Source of the DNA: an uncultured Bacteriovoracaceae bacterium | Lineage (GTDB): Bacteria > Bdellovibrionota > Bacteriovoracia > Bacteriovoracales > Bacteriovoracaceae | DNA length: 64,000 nt | Direction: 5' to 3' | NCBI GenBank assembly: GCA_937931205.1 | Contig: CALHBF010000002.1 | Span: forward strand, 1 to 64,000 | Shown: positions 38,899-48,645 of the stretch, piece after piece | Layout of the letters: every line of letters starts with the position of its first letter | Numbering within the stretch: position 1 is the first letter of the stretch | Translations under genes and position numbers: made by a program | Notes under the pieces: model-generated | Database searches by the model: none | Seen by the model: only the letters and a program-made list of their open reading frames with translations | Told to the model about the DNA's origin: nothing

Positions 38899-38938
38899 TT
38901 ACATCAATCCTTTGATACAAAATATTTCAATTCTCAAT

Positions 38939-41182
38939 TTATACTTTTTGTAATGGTGCAAACTTCACCATAAATTTTTTCCTAACCCCATCCCTAAACT
39001 GGATAGTTACTTTTTCTTCTGGTCCTGAACCATCACTGGCCAAAACAGTCCCCTCTCCATACAAAGAGTGGCGAATTTTACTACCCTGAGGGTAACTAGA
39101 ATTAGGAGCAGAAACAGAAGATTTCACCTGATACACTTTATCAGATGAGTCTTCATAGGATGGTGATTGATCAAAATCATCCCAATTTCTTTGAGTTGAA
39201 AATCCACCGGACATTCTACTCATTGAGGATTTTGGATAATTCTCCCTAACGTAATACTGATCAGGAATCTCATTGATAAATTGGCTCGGGCCATTAAACT
39301 TTAAACTTCCCCATAACATTCTTGCTTGTGCAAAGGTAATAGTAAGCTGTTTCATAGCACGAGTCATGGCCACATAAAAAAGACGTCTTTCTTCTTCAAT
39401 GGCCACTGGGCCTACTTCCAGAGATTTATAAGAAGGGAAAATATTCTCTTCCACTCCAACTACAAATACGTAAGGATATTCAAGGCCTTTAGAGCCATGA
39501 ACTGTCATTAAAGAAATCAGACTTGAGCCCGCTTCCTCTTCAGTAGTGGTATCAAGAGTAATTGTTTCAAGATATTTTAAAAGAGTTGGTTCAGGATCAG
39601 ACTCTTCAAATTGTTTAATTGCACTCAATAATTCTTTTAAGTTATCAAGTCGAGCAGCTCCCTCGTAAGTTTTATCAATACGAAGAAGGTCATAATAACC
39701 CGACTCATGAAGAAGTTTTTCGTACATGAGAGAAGGAAGTTCTTTCTTCTCTTCCATGACTTGAACTTCGTGAATCAGATTCACTAGCTGAGAGAGGGCA
39801 CTCTGAACTTTCGCGGAAAGTGAGAGATGCTTATATTCAGAATAGTCTTCTGAGATTTTTTCAATAATTTCAAAAAGAGAAAGATTTAATCTAACCGCTT
39901 CATCTTCAATTTTTCGAAGCGAAGTCGGGCCAATCCCACGAGCAGGCGTATTAATAATTCGAGTTAAGGCCAATGAGTCTTTTTTATTAACAACAATTCT
40001 CATGTAGGAAATGAGGTCTTTAATTTCCTTACGGTCATAGAACTTAATCCCTGCGACCACTCGATAAGGAAACTTTTCTCTACGAAGAGCATCCTCGATA
40101 GTTCTGGAGTGAGCATTATTTCTATAGAAAACTGCGATATCTTTAAAACTCACACCTTGAATTGAGAGTTTACGAATTTCGTTGGCGACATAGTCTGCTT
40201 CTGACTTGTCATCTTTGCATTCGATAATTCTGATGCTTTCGCCATCATCATTATCAGTCCACATCATCTTCCCTTTACGGGCCTGGTTGCGGGAAATAAC
40301 TTCGGAAGCTGCTTCAATAATTCTTTTAGACGAACGATAGTTCTGCTCTAGCTTGATCAATTGAGCTTCAGGATAAGTCACTTCATAATCTAAAATATTT
40401 CTAATATCAGCACCACGCCATGAATAGATAGACTGATCTTCATCTCCTACGACACAGAGATTCCTGTGAGCATGAGCAAGTTTTCCGATCAAATCAAACT
40501 GCGCGCGGTTGGTATCCTGATACTCATCTACTAGTACGTATTTAAATTTTTCCTGATACTTTCTTAAGACTTCTGGGAAATTATTGAATAAGTGAAGAAC
40601 TCCAGTAATGAGTCCGCCAAAGTCTGTAGCATTAGAACGATGAAGTTCTGCCTCATATTCAAGAAAGATATCATAGAACAATTTATCGTTAATTATCTTT
40701 TGAACATCTTCAGTAATCGTCTGACCGACGTAGAATCCAAGATTCTTAAGCGAGTCAATATAACCTGAAATAGTATAGGGAGAAATTTCTTTTTGATTAA
40801 TTCCACGCTTGGCCATAATGGCCTTAATGATCGACATTGTTTCGCCATCATCATAGATCGTAAAATTCTTTGATAGCCCCAGATAAGTGGATTCCATTCT
40901 TAAAACTTTGGCACAGAAGGCGTGGAAAGTTGTTACCTGAAGAGCACCGATATTAATCTGAGTATTAACAGCAAGACGCTCGCGCATTTCACGAGCGGCC
41001 TTGTTGGAGAAAGTTACTGCTAGAATCTGGTAAGGGCTGACATTCAACTCTTCCAATAAATACTGAATACGGGCCACTAACGTTCTGGTCTTGCCTGATC
41101 CGGCACCGGCCAGGATCATCACAGGTCCTTGTGTATTTAGGACGGCCTGTCTCTGAGATTCATTGAGAAAGTCTAAATTCAT
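38939..41182 (-). CDS. uvrD: UvrD/PcrA-type superfamily 1 DNA helicase
   Basis: A 747-aa helicase. Motif I GAGSGKT (about 26-32), motif II DEYQDTN, motif III GDEDQSIYSWRGAD, motif IV QNYRSS, motif V TVHGSKGLEYPYVFVVG and motif VI VAMTRA are all visible. The C-terminal Tudor-like segment (KIRHSLYGEGTVL...VKFAPLQKV) is typical of PcrA/UvrD. It unwinds DNA in excision and mismatch repair. It shares a TAATG stop/start with glmS upstream. Confidence 0.95.
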   Translation of the reverse strand: MNLDFLNESQRQAVLNTQGPVMILAGAGSGKTRTLVARIQYLLEELNVSPYQILAVTFSNKAAREMRERLAVNTQINIGALQVTTFHAFCAKVLRMESTYLGLSKNFTIYDDGETMSIIKAIMAKRGINQKEISPYTISGYIDSLKNLGFYVGQTITEDVQKIINDKLFYDIFLEYEAELHRSNATDFGGLITGVLHLFNNFPEVLRKYQEKFKYVLVDEYQDTNRAQFDLIGKLAHAHRNLCVVGDEDQSIYSWRGADIRNILDYEVTYPEAQLIKLEQNYRSSKRIIEAASEVISRNQARKGKMMWTDNDDGESIRIIECKDDKSEADYVANEIRKLSIQGVSFKDIAVFYRNNAHSRTIEDALRREKFPYRVVAGIKFYDRKEIKDLISYMRIVVNKKDSLALTRIINTPARGIGPTSLRKIEDEAVRLNLSLFEIIEKISEDYSEYKHLSLSAKVQSALSQLVNLIHEVQVMEEKKELPSLMYEKLLHESGYYDLLRIDKTYEGAARLDNLKELLSAIKQFEESDPEPTLLKYLETITLDTTTEEEAGSSLISLMTVHGSKGLEYPYVFVVGVEENIFPSYKSLEVGPVAIEEERRLFYVAMTRAMKQLTITFAQARMLWGSLKFNGPSQFINEIPDQYYVRENYPKSSMSRMSGGFSTQRNWDDFDQSPSYEDSSDKVYQVKSSVSAPNSSYPQGSKIRHSLYGEGTVLASDGSGPEEKVTIQFRDGVRKKFMVKFAPLQKV

Positions 41183-42993
41183 TATTCCACCGTAACAGAT
41201 TTCGCCAGATTTCGAGGTTTATCGATATCTGTGCCTTTTAGTTTTGCAATATGGTAGGCCAGGAATTGCAGAACGACGTTTACATAAAGCGGGCTTAAGT
41301 CTCCCAGACCTTCAAAGTCTAGTGGGATATAAGCATCAGCAAGTCTTTGGATATCAGCGTGATCTTTTGGACCAACAACAACCATCACTCCACGACGAGC
41401 TTTTACTTCTTCAACGTTTGAAATTGTTTTATCAAAAAGTTCCGGGCCAACAATAGCGATGTTAACGATGTTTTCGTCAATCAAAGCGATCGGTCCATGT
41501 TTTAGTTCGCCGGCAGCATAGCCTTCAGCATGAACATAGGCAATTTCTTTAAGCTTCAGAGCACCTTCAAGAGCGATAGGGAAATACTTCCCGCGACCTG
41601 TGAAGATAAATCCTTTCTGAGCATAGATTTTTTCGGCTACTGAAATTAATTTTTCCGAATTTTCACAAAGATCAGCAATTCTTGTAGAAAGAAGCTTGAT
41701 CTCTGCAAATAGTTTTGGATCATCAAGTTTTCCTTCAATGGCACGGCTCATTAGGTAACCAGTAAGAGCTTGCAGTGTGAAGGCCTTTGTAGAAGCGACA
41801 CCAATCTCAACACCAGCATGAATAAGGAAATTCTTATCCGAGTTTCTGAAAAGAGTAGACCCTTCAACGTTTACAATTGAATAACTCTTAATCCCCTTCT
41901 CAGTACAAAGTTCCTGGCAAGCAAGAGTATCTGCCGTCTCACCTGACTGAGAAATGAACATACCAATCTCATCTTTATTGAGGATTGGATTTTTGTATCT
42001 GAATTCAGAAGCAATCTCAACATTTGCGCGCTGACGATTATTTTGTTCAAGGAAATTTTTAATAACAAGACCAGCATGCCAAGCAGTACCACAAGCTGTC
42101 AGGTGCCACATAGCTGGCTTCATGCCCTTGAGGTCTTCAAGAATTTTGCGGCCATCGTTTTTGATATAATAAGCTGCAAGCTTATCAATAAGTGCCGGTT
42201 GCTCATGGATCTCTTTAAGCATGTAGTGCTCATAAGGACCTTTGCTTGTCGCATCCATCGTCATGAGGTTTGTAGAAGCTTTATACCTGCTTGAAGGAGT
42301 AAGATCTAATTCAAAGAAACTGATCTTTGCTTCAGTAGGAAGAGATTCACCCATACAGATCACGCCATCTTCAGGGAAATAAATATCTGGAGCGAATCCA
42401 ATCAGGGCAAATGGATCACTTGAAACAAAAGCTTCACGTGTTGAAGGATTCACTCCTGCAACAAGAGGTGCTGAACGTTTAACAGCGTATAGCTTATCTG
42501 TTGTCTTCTCAATAATCACGAACGCGGAATTACCATGGATAGTTTGATAGGCGCGAGAAATAGCTTGCAGAGTATTTTTTGTTTCACGAGCAAATTTAGT
42601 CACGAGAACAAGAAAAACTTCAGAATCAGTTTCTGACTTAAATTCAAAACCTTCAGCTTGAAGTTGTTTTTTTAGAACTTGAGCGTTCTCAATGATCCCG
42701 TTGTGAACAACTGCAAATTCTGCATTTCCATGCGGGTGAGCGTTTTCACTTGTTACTCCACCATGAGTGGCCCAACGTGTGTGACCAATTCCTGTGTGAG
42801 AATAATAATTTCCGGAATTAATAAGTGTTTTGAGGTTATCTAGCTTCCCTTCTTTTTTTAAAATAAGAAGTTCTTCACCGTTTTTAAGACAGATTCCAGA
42901 TGAATCATATCCGCGGTACTCTAAACGAGATAGTCCTTCGATAACGGGTAACACTGAATTACTAGGCCCTGAATAACCAACAATTCCACACAT
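41182..42993 (-). CDS. glmS: Glutamine-fructose-6-phosphate aminotransferase
   Basis: A 603-aa enzyme making glucosamine-6-phosphate. The N-terminal nucleophile is the Cys of MCGIVGYSG, and GHTRWATHG and NGIIEN mark the glutaminase domain. Two SIS domains follow (SQSGETADT near 350, EGALKLKEIAYVHAEGYAAGELKHG) with the C-terminal KSVTVE. The ribosome-binding site AGGGG lies within an inverted repeat directly after glmU, which may control its translation. No glmS ribozyme space is present (84-bp gap). Confidence 0.97.
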   Translation of the reverse strand: MCGIVGYSGPSNSVLPVIEGLSRLEYRGYDSSGICLKNGEELLILKKEGKLDNLKTLINSGNYYSHTGIGHTRWATHGGVTSENAHPHGNAEFAVVHNGIIENAQVLKKQLQAEGFEFKSETDSEVFLVLVTKFARETKNTLQAISRAYQTIHGNSAFVIIEKTTDKLYAVKRSAPLVAGVNPSTREAFVSSDPFALIGFAPDIYFPEDGVICMGESLPTEAKISFFELDLTPSSRYKASTNLMTMDATSKGPYEHYMLKEIHEQPALIDKLAAYYIKNDGRKILEDLKGMKPAMWHLTACGTAWHAGLVIKNFLEQNNRQRANVEIASEFRYKNPILNKDEIGMFISQSGETADTLACQELCTEKGIKSYSIVNVEGSTLFRNSDKNFLIHAGVEIGVASTKAFTLQALTGYLMSRAIEGKLDDPKLFAEIKLLSTRIADLCENSEKLISVAEKIYAQKGFIFTGRGKYFPIALEGALKLKEIAYVHAEGYAAGELKHGPIALIDENIVNIAIVGPELFDKTISNVEEVKARRGVMVVVGPKDHADIQRLADAYIPLDFEGLGDLSPLYVNVVLQFLAYHIAKLKGTDIDKPRNLAKSVTVE

Positions 42994-42997
42994 AAAA

Positions 42998-43051
42998 AAC
43001 CCCTAAAGCGTGAATGAAATGAGAATCATTTACTCTAACATTTTAGGGGTT
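42998..43051 (-). terminator. Inverted repeat between glmU and glmS overlapping the glmS ribosome-binding site
   Basis: 10-bp arms AACCCCTAAA (42998-43007) and TTTAGGGGTT (43042-43051) enclose 34 nt. On the minus strand the second arm is followed by TTTTTT and then the glmS ATG, so the hairpin looks like a glmU terminator whose 3' arm contains the glmS Shine-Dalgarno AGGGG. Confidence 0.6.
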
Positions 43052-43077
43052 ATCTTGCTAGTTTTTCGCGAAGCTTC

Positions 43078-44481
43078 TTAATTCTTTTTCGTCTTCAAAA
43101 AACGAGAGGCGGCACCCTCTTTGGTAATCTGCTGACCACGGGCCACAGCAAAGGCTCCCGAAGGTACTGATTTCGTAATAGTTGAGCCAGCGGCCACGAA
43201 AGAATTATCACCTATTTCAATAGGAGCGATCACCTGACAATCAGATCCAATGAATGTATTTTTTCCAATGATAGTCTTGTGTTTATTCACACCATCGTAA
43301 TTGCATGTAATAAATCCACACCCAATATTGGTATTTTCACCAATTTCAGCATCTCCCACGTAACTTAAGTGCGAGACTTTTGCTCCATCTTTCAAGTGCG
43401 ACTTCTTTACTTCCACAAAGTTTCCAACCTTGGCCTTCATGCCGACCGTGGTTCCTGGTCTGATTCTGGCCATAGGACCAATCGCTGCCCCTTTCTGAAT
43501 AATGGCATCTTCCAGATAGGAGTGAGCAAGAACTTGAACATTTTCTTCAATCACAGTGTTCTTTAAGAAACAACCAGACTCAACAACTGCTCCTGTGGCA
43601 ATTTTGGTTTTTCCCAGCAGTGTTACACCGGGATAAATCGTCACACCTTCAGCAATCTCCACTTCAAAGTCCATATAGGTTGAAGTTGGTCGAAGAAGTG
43701 TCACTCCTTTCAATTGAAGTTCTCTGATTTTCTGCTTTAAAAGAAGCTCATCTACCCCGCTGAGTTGCTCGAGAGTATTCACACCACTGAAATTATCTCC
43801 AGAGGCAAATAAGACTGGAGCGACAGCAAATTGATCACCAAAAAGATCGGTCAAATAGAATTCACCACTCTTATTGTTATTAGTGATTTTCCCAATGACT
43901 TCTAAAACATGAGATGTTTTCACAATATAAACGCCAGAGTTTACCTCTGTAATCTTTCGTTGTTCATCTGTCGCATCTTTCTCTTCGACAATATGAAAAC
44001 CAGTATTCGAACGAACAATTCTTCCATAGCCGAATGGAATATCTTCATGAAAAGTTGCAGCAACGCCTACGCATTTTGGATGATCTTTTAAAACTGAAAA
44101 CAGCTTGGCGAAATCAGAAGCTTTCAGCATCGGTGTGTCTGCACAAGCAACGAGTGTATATTCATAATTTTTAAATTCTGGCAGATCATTAAAACAAGCT
44201 TTCAGAGCATCAGCTGTCCCATTCTGCTCTCTTTGCCATGCTAATTTCATGATATTCTTCTTAGAATGATTAGCATGCCATTCTTCTAGCAACTCTTTCT
44301 TATGACCGATGACGACACCAATATCACAGCTAATCTTCTCATTCTCAGTGAACTGTAAAACGGCATCGAGAACATAATCAATCAGAGGCCTTCCCAATGT
44401 TTGCACCAATGCTTTGGGAGTCGTAGTTTTCATTCTTGTCCCTTTTCCAGCAGCAAGAACAACAACACCTAATGTCTTCAT
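43078..44481 (-). CDS. glmU: Bifunctional GlcNAc-1-P uridyltransferase / GlcN-1-P acetyltransferase
   Basis: A 467-aa enzyme of UDP-GlcNAc synthesis. The N-terminal pyrophosphorylase domain has LAAGKGTRMKT and ...PKALV. The C-terminal left-handed beta-helix shows hexapeptide repeats (GPMARIRPGTTVG, IGENTNIGCGFITCNYDG, GSDCQVIAPIEIGDNSFVAAGSTI). Gene order glmU then glmS puts both steps of the pathway together. The length is normal. Confidence 0.95.
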   Translation of the reverse strand: MKTLGVVVLAAGKGTRMKTTTPKALVQTLGRPLIDYVLDAVLQFTENEKISCDIGVVIGHKKELLEEWHANHSKKNIMKLAWQREQNGTADALKACFNDLPEFKNYEYTLVACADTPMLKASDFAKLFSVLKDHPKCVGVAATFHEDIPFGYGRIVRSNTGFHIVEEKDATDEQRKITEVNSGVYIVKTSHVLEVIGKITNNNKSGEFYLTDLFGDQFAVAPVLFASGDNFSGVNTLEQLSGVDELLLKQKIRELQLKGVTLLRPTSTYMDFEVEIAEGVTIYPGVTLLGKTKIATGAVVESGCFLKNTVIEENVQVLAHSYLEDAIIQKGAAIGPMARIRPGTTVGMKAKVGNFVEVKKSHLKDGAKVSHLSYVGDAEIGENTNIGCGFITCNYDGVNKHKTIIGKNTFIGSDCQVIAPIEIGDNSFVAAGSTITKSVPSGAFAVARGQQITKEGAASRFLKTKKN

Positions 44482-44543
44482 AGTTGAACCTTTTAATCAG
44501 TTAATAATGCTAAAACAACTGTTTAGCCTTTAAGAGCGGAAAT

Positions 44544-44564
44544 ATAACTAATTACATCAGTTAT
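44544..44564. promoter_or_regulatory. Short inverted repeat in the glmU-lon divergent region
   Basis: ATAACT-N9-AGTTAT, 6-bp arms with a 9-bp spacer, inside the 194-bp region between the divergent glmU and lon genes. It could be an operator, but the arms are short. No CIRCE element or clear -35/-10 pair for lon was found in the region. Confidence 0.25.
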
Positions 44565-44675
44565 TAGAGTAAAAAAATCTTCATTTTACCGCAATTTTTT
44601 TTAAGGCCAGTTCCATTTTATCCCGATGTTTAGGTTGTAACAATTAGATATCCCACGCTAGAGGAGTTTTTTATT

Positions 44676-47102
44676 ATGGTGACAAATTATGAAGGTGAAG
44701 CAATCGAATTTAAAGACACGCTTCCTTTGCTGCCGATCCGCGATCTTGTTGTTTATCCCTTCATGATCCTTCCCCTTTTTGTTGGTCGTGAGACATCTAT
44801 TAAGGCCGTTGAAGAAGCTTTAAATAATACTGACCGTCTAATTCTCCTATCTTCTCAAAAAGATATCGCGGCTGAAGCTCCTACTCCTTCTGAGATTTAT
44901 GAGCTAGGTACAGTTGCCATGATTATGAGAATGAGAAAGCTTCCAGATGGAAGAATTAAAATTCTTGTTCAAGGTTTGACTAAGGCACGTATTACAAACT
45001 TCGTAGGAACTGAGCCTTTCTACCAAGTAAAAGTAGCTAAAGTTGAAGTTCCAGAAACGAAAGCTTCAGAAGCTTCAGTAGAAGCTCTAGCTCGCAGTGT
45101 AAAGGCCAATCTTGAGAAAGTTATTTCTCTTGGAAAAGTTCTTTCACCAGATATTCTTATGGTTCTTGAAGATATCCAAGAGCCTGGTCGTTTAGCTGAT
45201 CTTGTTGCATCAAACTTAAATCTTAAAGTTAGTGATGCTCAAAAAGTTCTTGAAACGCTGGATGGAACTGAACGTCTTTCTCACATTAACAATATTCTTG
45301 TTAAAGAGGTTGAGATCCTTGAGCAACAAACAAAGATTCAAGGCAACGATCACTTAAAACAACAGAAAGAGTTTTTCATTCGTGAACAAATCAAAGCGAT
45401 GAAGCAAGAAATGAATAACGAACCTGATAAGAACGATGACTTTGCTGATATTCGTGAAAAACTTCTGGCAACGAGTATGACAGAAGAAGCTCAGAAAGAA
45501 GCAATGAAACAACTTGGGCGTCTTGAGCGTATGCACCCTGATTCTTCTGAATCAAGTATTCTTCGCTCATACCTTGAATGGATGACAGATATTCCTTGGA
45601 CTGCCGAGTCTAAAGAAGTTACAGACCTCTCGTTTGCAAAAGAAGTTTTAGATGAAGATCATTTTGACCTTGAGAAAATCAAAGAAAGAATTCTTGAATA
45701 CCTAGCAGTGAGATCTCTTAAAGGAGCTCAGGCCAAAGGACCTATCCTTTGTTTCGCCGGTCCTCCAGGAGTTGGTAAAACATCTCTTGGTAAATCAATT
45801 GCCAAAGCGACAGGAAGAGAATTCATCCGCATCGCTCTTGGTGGTGTTAAAGATGAATCAGAAATCCGTGGTCACAGACGTACTTATGTAGGTGCAATGC
45901 CAGGTCGTTTCATTCAAGCAATGAAACAATGTAAAACTGTTAACCCTGTTATCCTTCTTGATGAGATTGATAAACTTGGCTCTGATTTCAAAGGTGATCC
46001 AGCTTCGGCAATGCTAGAAGTTCTAGATCCTGAACAGAACTGTGCTTTCAGAGATAACTATCTGAACGTGAACTATGACCTTTCAAAGATCATGTTCATT
46101 GCTACGGCCAATATGCTTGAACAAATTCCAGGTCCACTAAGAGACCGTATGGAGATCATCAATCTTTCTGGATATTCACAGGAAGAGAAAGTTCAGATCT
46201 CTAAAAAATACCTCATCCCTAAACAAATGGATGAGCATGGAATTACTAATGAGCACATTGAATTCACAGATGAAGGCGTTCAAGCTGTAATAGCTGGATA
46301 CACTCGAGAAGCTGGTCTTCGTAATCTTGAAAGACAGGTTGGAGCACTTTGTAGAAAAGTAGCTAAGAAGATTGCTTCTGGTGAACATACTAAAACTCAT
46401 ATTTTCTCTTCTACTGTTGAAGAGTTACTTGGACCTCCTACTTACTCTAGAGAAGACTCTAATGAGTATGATGAAGTCGGTGTTGCAACAGGACTTGCTT
46501 GGACAGCCGCAGGTGGAGAAATTCTTCACATTGAAGCTACCAAGATGAAAGGTCGTGGTATCACTCTGACAGGTCAGCTGGGAGATGTGATGAGAGAGTC
46601 AGCTCAGGCTGCTTTTGGATTCATCAGATCACGTGCTGCAGAGTTAGGAATTGATGAGAAGGTATTTGAAGAAAATGAAATTCATATTCACCTTCCAGCT
46701 GGTGCGATTCCAAAAGATGGCCCATCAGCAGGTATTACACTGACTACTGTTATGGTTTCTATCCTGACAAACAGCTATATCTCAAAAGATATCGCCATGA
46801 CGGGAGAAGTTACTCTAACTGGTAAAGTGCTTCCTGTAGGTGGAATTAAAGAAAAAGCTCTGGCAGCAATGAGAGCAGGAATTGAGACCATCATCATTCC
46901 TTGGAAAAACCAAAAAGATGTTCTGGAAATTCCAGCGCACTACCGCAAGAAGCTAAACTTCATTCCGGTAAAGAATATTCAAGAAGTACTGAGCATTGCT
47001 TTGGTTGACTGGAAAGGTCAACTAGATATGGATCAGCACAAACGTAAGACCGAGGAGAAGAAGAAAACTCCAACTCCTCGTGATGGTCACGCAGCAGCTT
47101 AA
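44676..47102 (+). CDS. lon: ATP-dependent protease Lon
   Basis: An 808-aa protein. The LON substrate-binding domain (about 12-210; LPLLPIRDLVVYPFM) is followed by the AAA+ module with Walker A GPPGVGKTSL and Walker B ILLDEIDK, and the C-terminal protease domain with catalytic serine in PKDGPSAGI and lysine in GGIKEK. It degrades misfolded and regulatory proteins in the cytoplasm. A GAGGAG ribosome-binding site precedes the ATG. It is followed by an intrinsic terminator. Confidence 0.97.
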   Translation: MVTNYEGEAIEFKDTLPLLPIRDLVVYPFMILPLFVGRETSIKAVEEALNNTDRLILLSSQKDIAAEAPTPSEIYELGTVAMIMRMRKLPDGRIKILVQGLTKARITNFVGTEPFYQVKVAKVEVPETKASEASVEALARSVKANLEKVISLGKVLSPDILMVLEDIQEPGRLADLVASNLNLKVSDAQKVLETLDGTERLSHINNILVKEVEILEQQTKIQGNDHLKQQKEFFIREQIKAMKQEMNNEPDKNDDFADIREKLLATSMTEEAQKEAMKQLGRLERMHPDSSESSILRSYLEWMTDIPWTAESKEVTDLSFAKEVLDEDHFDLEKIKERILEYLAVRSLKGAQAKGPILCFAGPPGVGKTSLGKSIAKATGREFIRIALGGVKDESEIRGHRRTYVGAMPGRFIQAMKQCKTVNPVILLDEIDKLGSDFKGDPASAMLEVLDPEQNCAFRDNYLNVNYDLSKIMFIATANMLEQIPGPLRDRMEIINLSGYSQEEKVQISKKYLIPKQMDEHGITNEHIEFTDEGVQAVIAGYTREAGLRNLERQVGALCRKVAKKIASGEHTKTHIFSSTVEELLGPPTYSREDSNEYDEVGVATGLAWTAAGGEILHIEATKMKGRGITLTGQLGDVMRESAQAAFGFIRSRAAELGIDEKVFEENEIHIHLPAGAIPKDGPSAGITLTTVMVSILTNSYISKDIAMTGEVTLTGKVLPVGGIKEKALAAMRAGIETIIIPWKNQKDVLEIPAHYRKKLNFIPVKNIQEVLSIALVDWKGQLDMDQHKRKTEEKKKTPTPRDGHAAA

Positions 47103-47115
47103 TCTTTTCACATTC

Positions 47116-47140
47116 AAGGCCCCGTTCTGGGGCCTTTTTC
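47116..47140 (+). terminator. Intrinsic terminator after lon
   Basis: Stem AAGGCCCC / GGGGCCTT with a GTTCT loop, followed by TTTTTCTTTTC on the plus strand. Confidence 0.88.
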
Positions 47141-47176
47141 TTTTCATCTCCATTATTTCTGCTAACATTTTGAAGT

Positions 47177-47563
47177 ATGGAAAATAAAAACTTCAAAGTA
47201 CTTATTGTCGACGATTCAAGCTTCTCTCGAACTCTTCTTGGCAACATTGTCCAAAAAATCGGGCATCAAGTTGCAGGCTCTGTGGGCTCAGGAAAGGAAG
47301 CTCTCGATTTTTTGGCCAATAATAAAGTTGATATTGTTGTCACTGATATTGTTATGCCGGAAATGACTGGTATTGAACTTACGGGCAAGATCTCAAAGAA
47401 ATACAACGACATTCATACCATCGTTGTCTCTTCCTTGTCTCAGGAGCATGTCATTTTAGAAGCAATCGGTGCAGGGGCGATGGATTTTATCCCGAAGCCT
47501 GTCAGCGAAGAACAAATGAAAGACTCAATTGATAAGATCATTAAAATTGATAACAACGATTAA
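47177..47563 (+). CDS. CheY-like single-domain response regulator
   Basis: A 128-aa receiver domain with no output domain. The acidic pocket VDD (11-13), phospho-acceptor Asp57 in VVTDIVMPEMTG, the SS switch residues in VVSSLS and the conserved Lys of FIPKP are present. Single-domain regulators of this kind act on motility motors or in phosphorelays. It is 12 bp upstream of a possible CheX-like gene. Confidence 0.92.
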   Translation: MENKNFKVLIVDDSSFSRTLLGNIVQKIGHQVAGSVGSGKEALDFLANNKVDIVVTDIVMPEMTGIELTGKISKKYNDIHTIVVSSLSQEHVILEAIGAGAMDFIPKPVSEEQMKDSIDKIIKIDNND

Positions 47564-47575
47564 AAGGATTTAATC

Positions 47576-48010
47576 ATGGAAATCAGTAAACCTATTGAAG
47601 TAATGCGTTTTGAAGAAATTAAAATCCTTAATGATGTCAGACTCATTCATTCACATGACTTAAACCACCGTGATTCTCGCGATAACTTAACCGCACAATT
47701 TGAACTAACCGGTGAGCTGAAAGGTTTTGTTACCTGCTACCTTTGCCTTGATGAAAAAGAGGTAGGACACACTGATCGTAACTATCTTTTCCCGCTATTT
47801 ATTGAAGCGATGAATATACTGATTGGTAAACAAATCAGCATGGACCCAGAACTGGCAAATTTAAAGATTAATATGTCGACTCCCAAAATCAAGCTCAATC
47901 CAACGGCAGTTAATACTAAAGGACGCTTTTCTACTCACCTCTATGAATTACAACTAAATGACATCTCTTACGATGTTCTTATTCAATACAGCCTACAAAT
48001 GGTGAACTAA
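47576..48010 (+). CDS. Possible CheX/CheC-like phosphatase protein
   Basis: A 144-aa protein. The segment ELTGELKGFVTCYLCLDE ... EAMNILIGKQIS resembles the CheX/CheC fold, where an E..N motif removes phosphate from CheY-type regulators (here EAMN near 80). The match is weak. The place right after a CheY-like regulator supports it. An AAGGATT ribosome-binding site lies just upstream. Confidence 0.4.
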   Translation: MEISKPIEVMRFEEIKILNDVRLIHSHDLNHRDSRDNLTAQFELTGELKGFVTCYLCLDEKEVGHTDRNYLFPLFIEAMNILIGKQISMDPELANLKINMSTPKIKLNPTAVNTKGRFSTHLYELQLNDISYDVLIQYSLQMVN

Positions 48011-48015
48011 TACTT

Positions 48016-48327
48016 ATGATTAAACTTTTACGTTTTGCTCTGACGACCTGTTTTATTGTTGGTGTTCTATCATTAAACATTAATGAGAAGCCTGTTTTTC
48101 ATTATGTTTATAAGTACTCTAAACTGGTAGTTGGCCCTGTCCAAAAATCAACCCAAGAATTTATGAAAGTCAGCTACCACAGAACAGCACATTTCAGTCG
48201 TCAGTTTTTTAATAACAATCTTCCTACTACTGATTCTCTTGATTATCAGCAGTCTGCTCCTAATAGAAATGATAGTGATTACTCTGATTCAGATAAAAAA
48301 AAACTAGATGATATTTTTGGAAATTAA
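48016..48327 (+). CDS. Small membrane-anchored protein of unknown function
   Basis: A 103-aa protein with one N-terminal hydrophobic segment (about 5-22), then a soluble basic and then acidic tail (DYSDSDKKKLDDIF). It is 5 bp after the CheX-like gene, so it is in the same transcript. No family was recognised. Confidence 0.55.
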   Translation: MIKLLRFALTTCFIVGVLSLNINEKPVFHYVYKYSKLVVGPVQKSTQEFMKVSYHRTAHFSRQFFNNNLPTTDSLDYQQSAPNRNDSDYSDSDKKKLDDIFGN

Positions 48328-48335
48328 TAAGAATA

Positions 48336-48364
48336 AAAAAAGGGGCCTTCTCGGCCCCTTTTTT
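48336..48364. terminator. Bidirectional intrinsic terminator
   Basis: Stem GGGGCC / GGCCCC with a TTCTC loop, flanked by A and T runs on both sides, between the CheY-like operon (plus) and a small secreted-peptide gene (minus). Confidence 0.88.
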
Positions 48365-48366
48365 AT

Positions 48367-48531
48367 TTAGCCTCTAATGGCCCCTGATTTAACATCGATA
48401 ATTTTGATTTCAGCTGGATTTACTTTAATGACCTTTTCTCTATTCTCAGACATGGCCAAACAATCAGTATCCACCTCTGTTGCGAATGCTTGAAAACTAA
48501 AAACTAAAGCGATAAGTGTAAACAATTTCAT
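48367..48531 (-). CDS. Small secreted peptide of unknown function
   Basis: A 54-aa protein with a signal peptide (MKLFTLIALVFSFQAFA, about 1-17) and a 37-residue mature part with one cysteine, ending SGAIRG. It resembles the 62-aa protein at 48704-48892: both have a signal peptide, a CLxM motif after it and an A-[IV]-R-G end. A GAGGGGG ribosome-binding site precedes the ATG. A sigma-54-like promoter lies upstream (48567-48583). Found by reading the sequence; too short for a 60-aa cut-off. Confidence 0.7.
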   Translation of the reverse strand: MKLFTLIALVFSFQAFATEVDTDCLAMSENREKVIKVNPAEIKIIDVKSGAIRG

Positions 48532-48566
48532 AAGTCCCCCTCATAGAATATTGTTACATTCTTATA

Positions 48567-48583
48567 TTCAATCCTGATGCCAA
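48567..48583 (-). promoter_or_regulatory. Sigma-54-like promoter, weaker match
   Basis: On the minus strand TTGGCATCAGGATTGAA: GG at the -24 position is followed after 10 nt by GA where GC is expected. It lies about 36 bp before the ATG of the 54-aa secreted peptide. Confidence 0.45.
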
Positions 48584-48645
48584 GTTGTGAGATGAGTTTA
48601 TAGCTATTTAGCGAGGGATCAGTGTCTAGAAAGTGAACAAATGAA

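Noticed and set aside
42994-43077. glmS ribozyme upstream of glmS
   Set aside because: Only 84 bp separate glmU and glmS, and no ribozyme core sequence is present.
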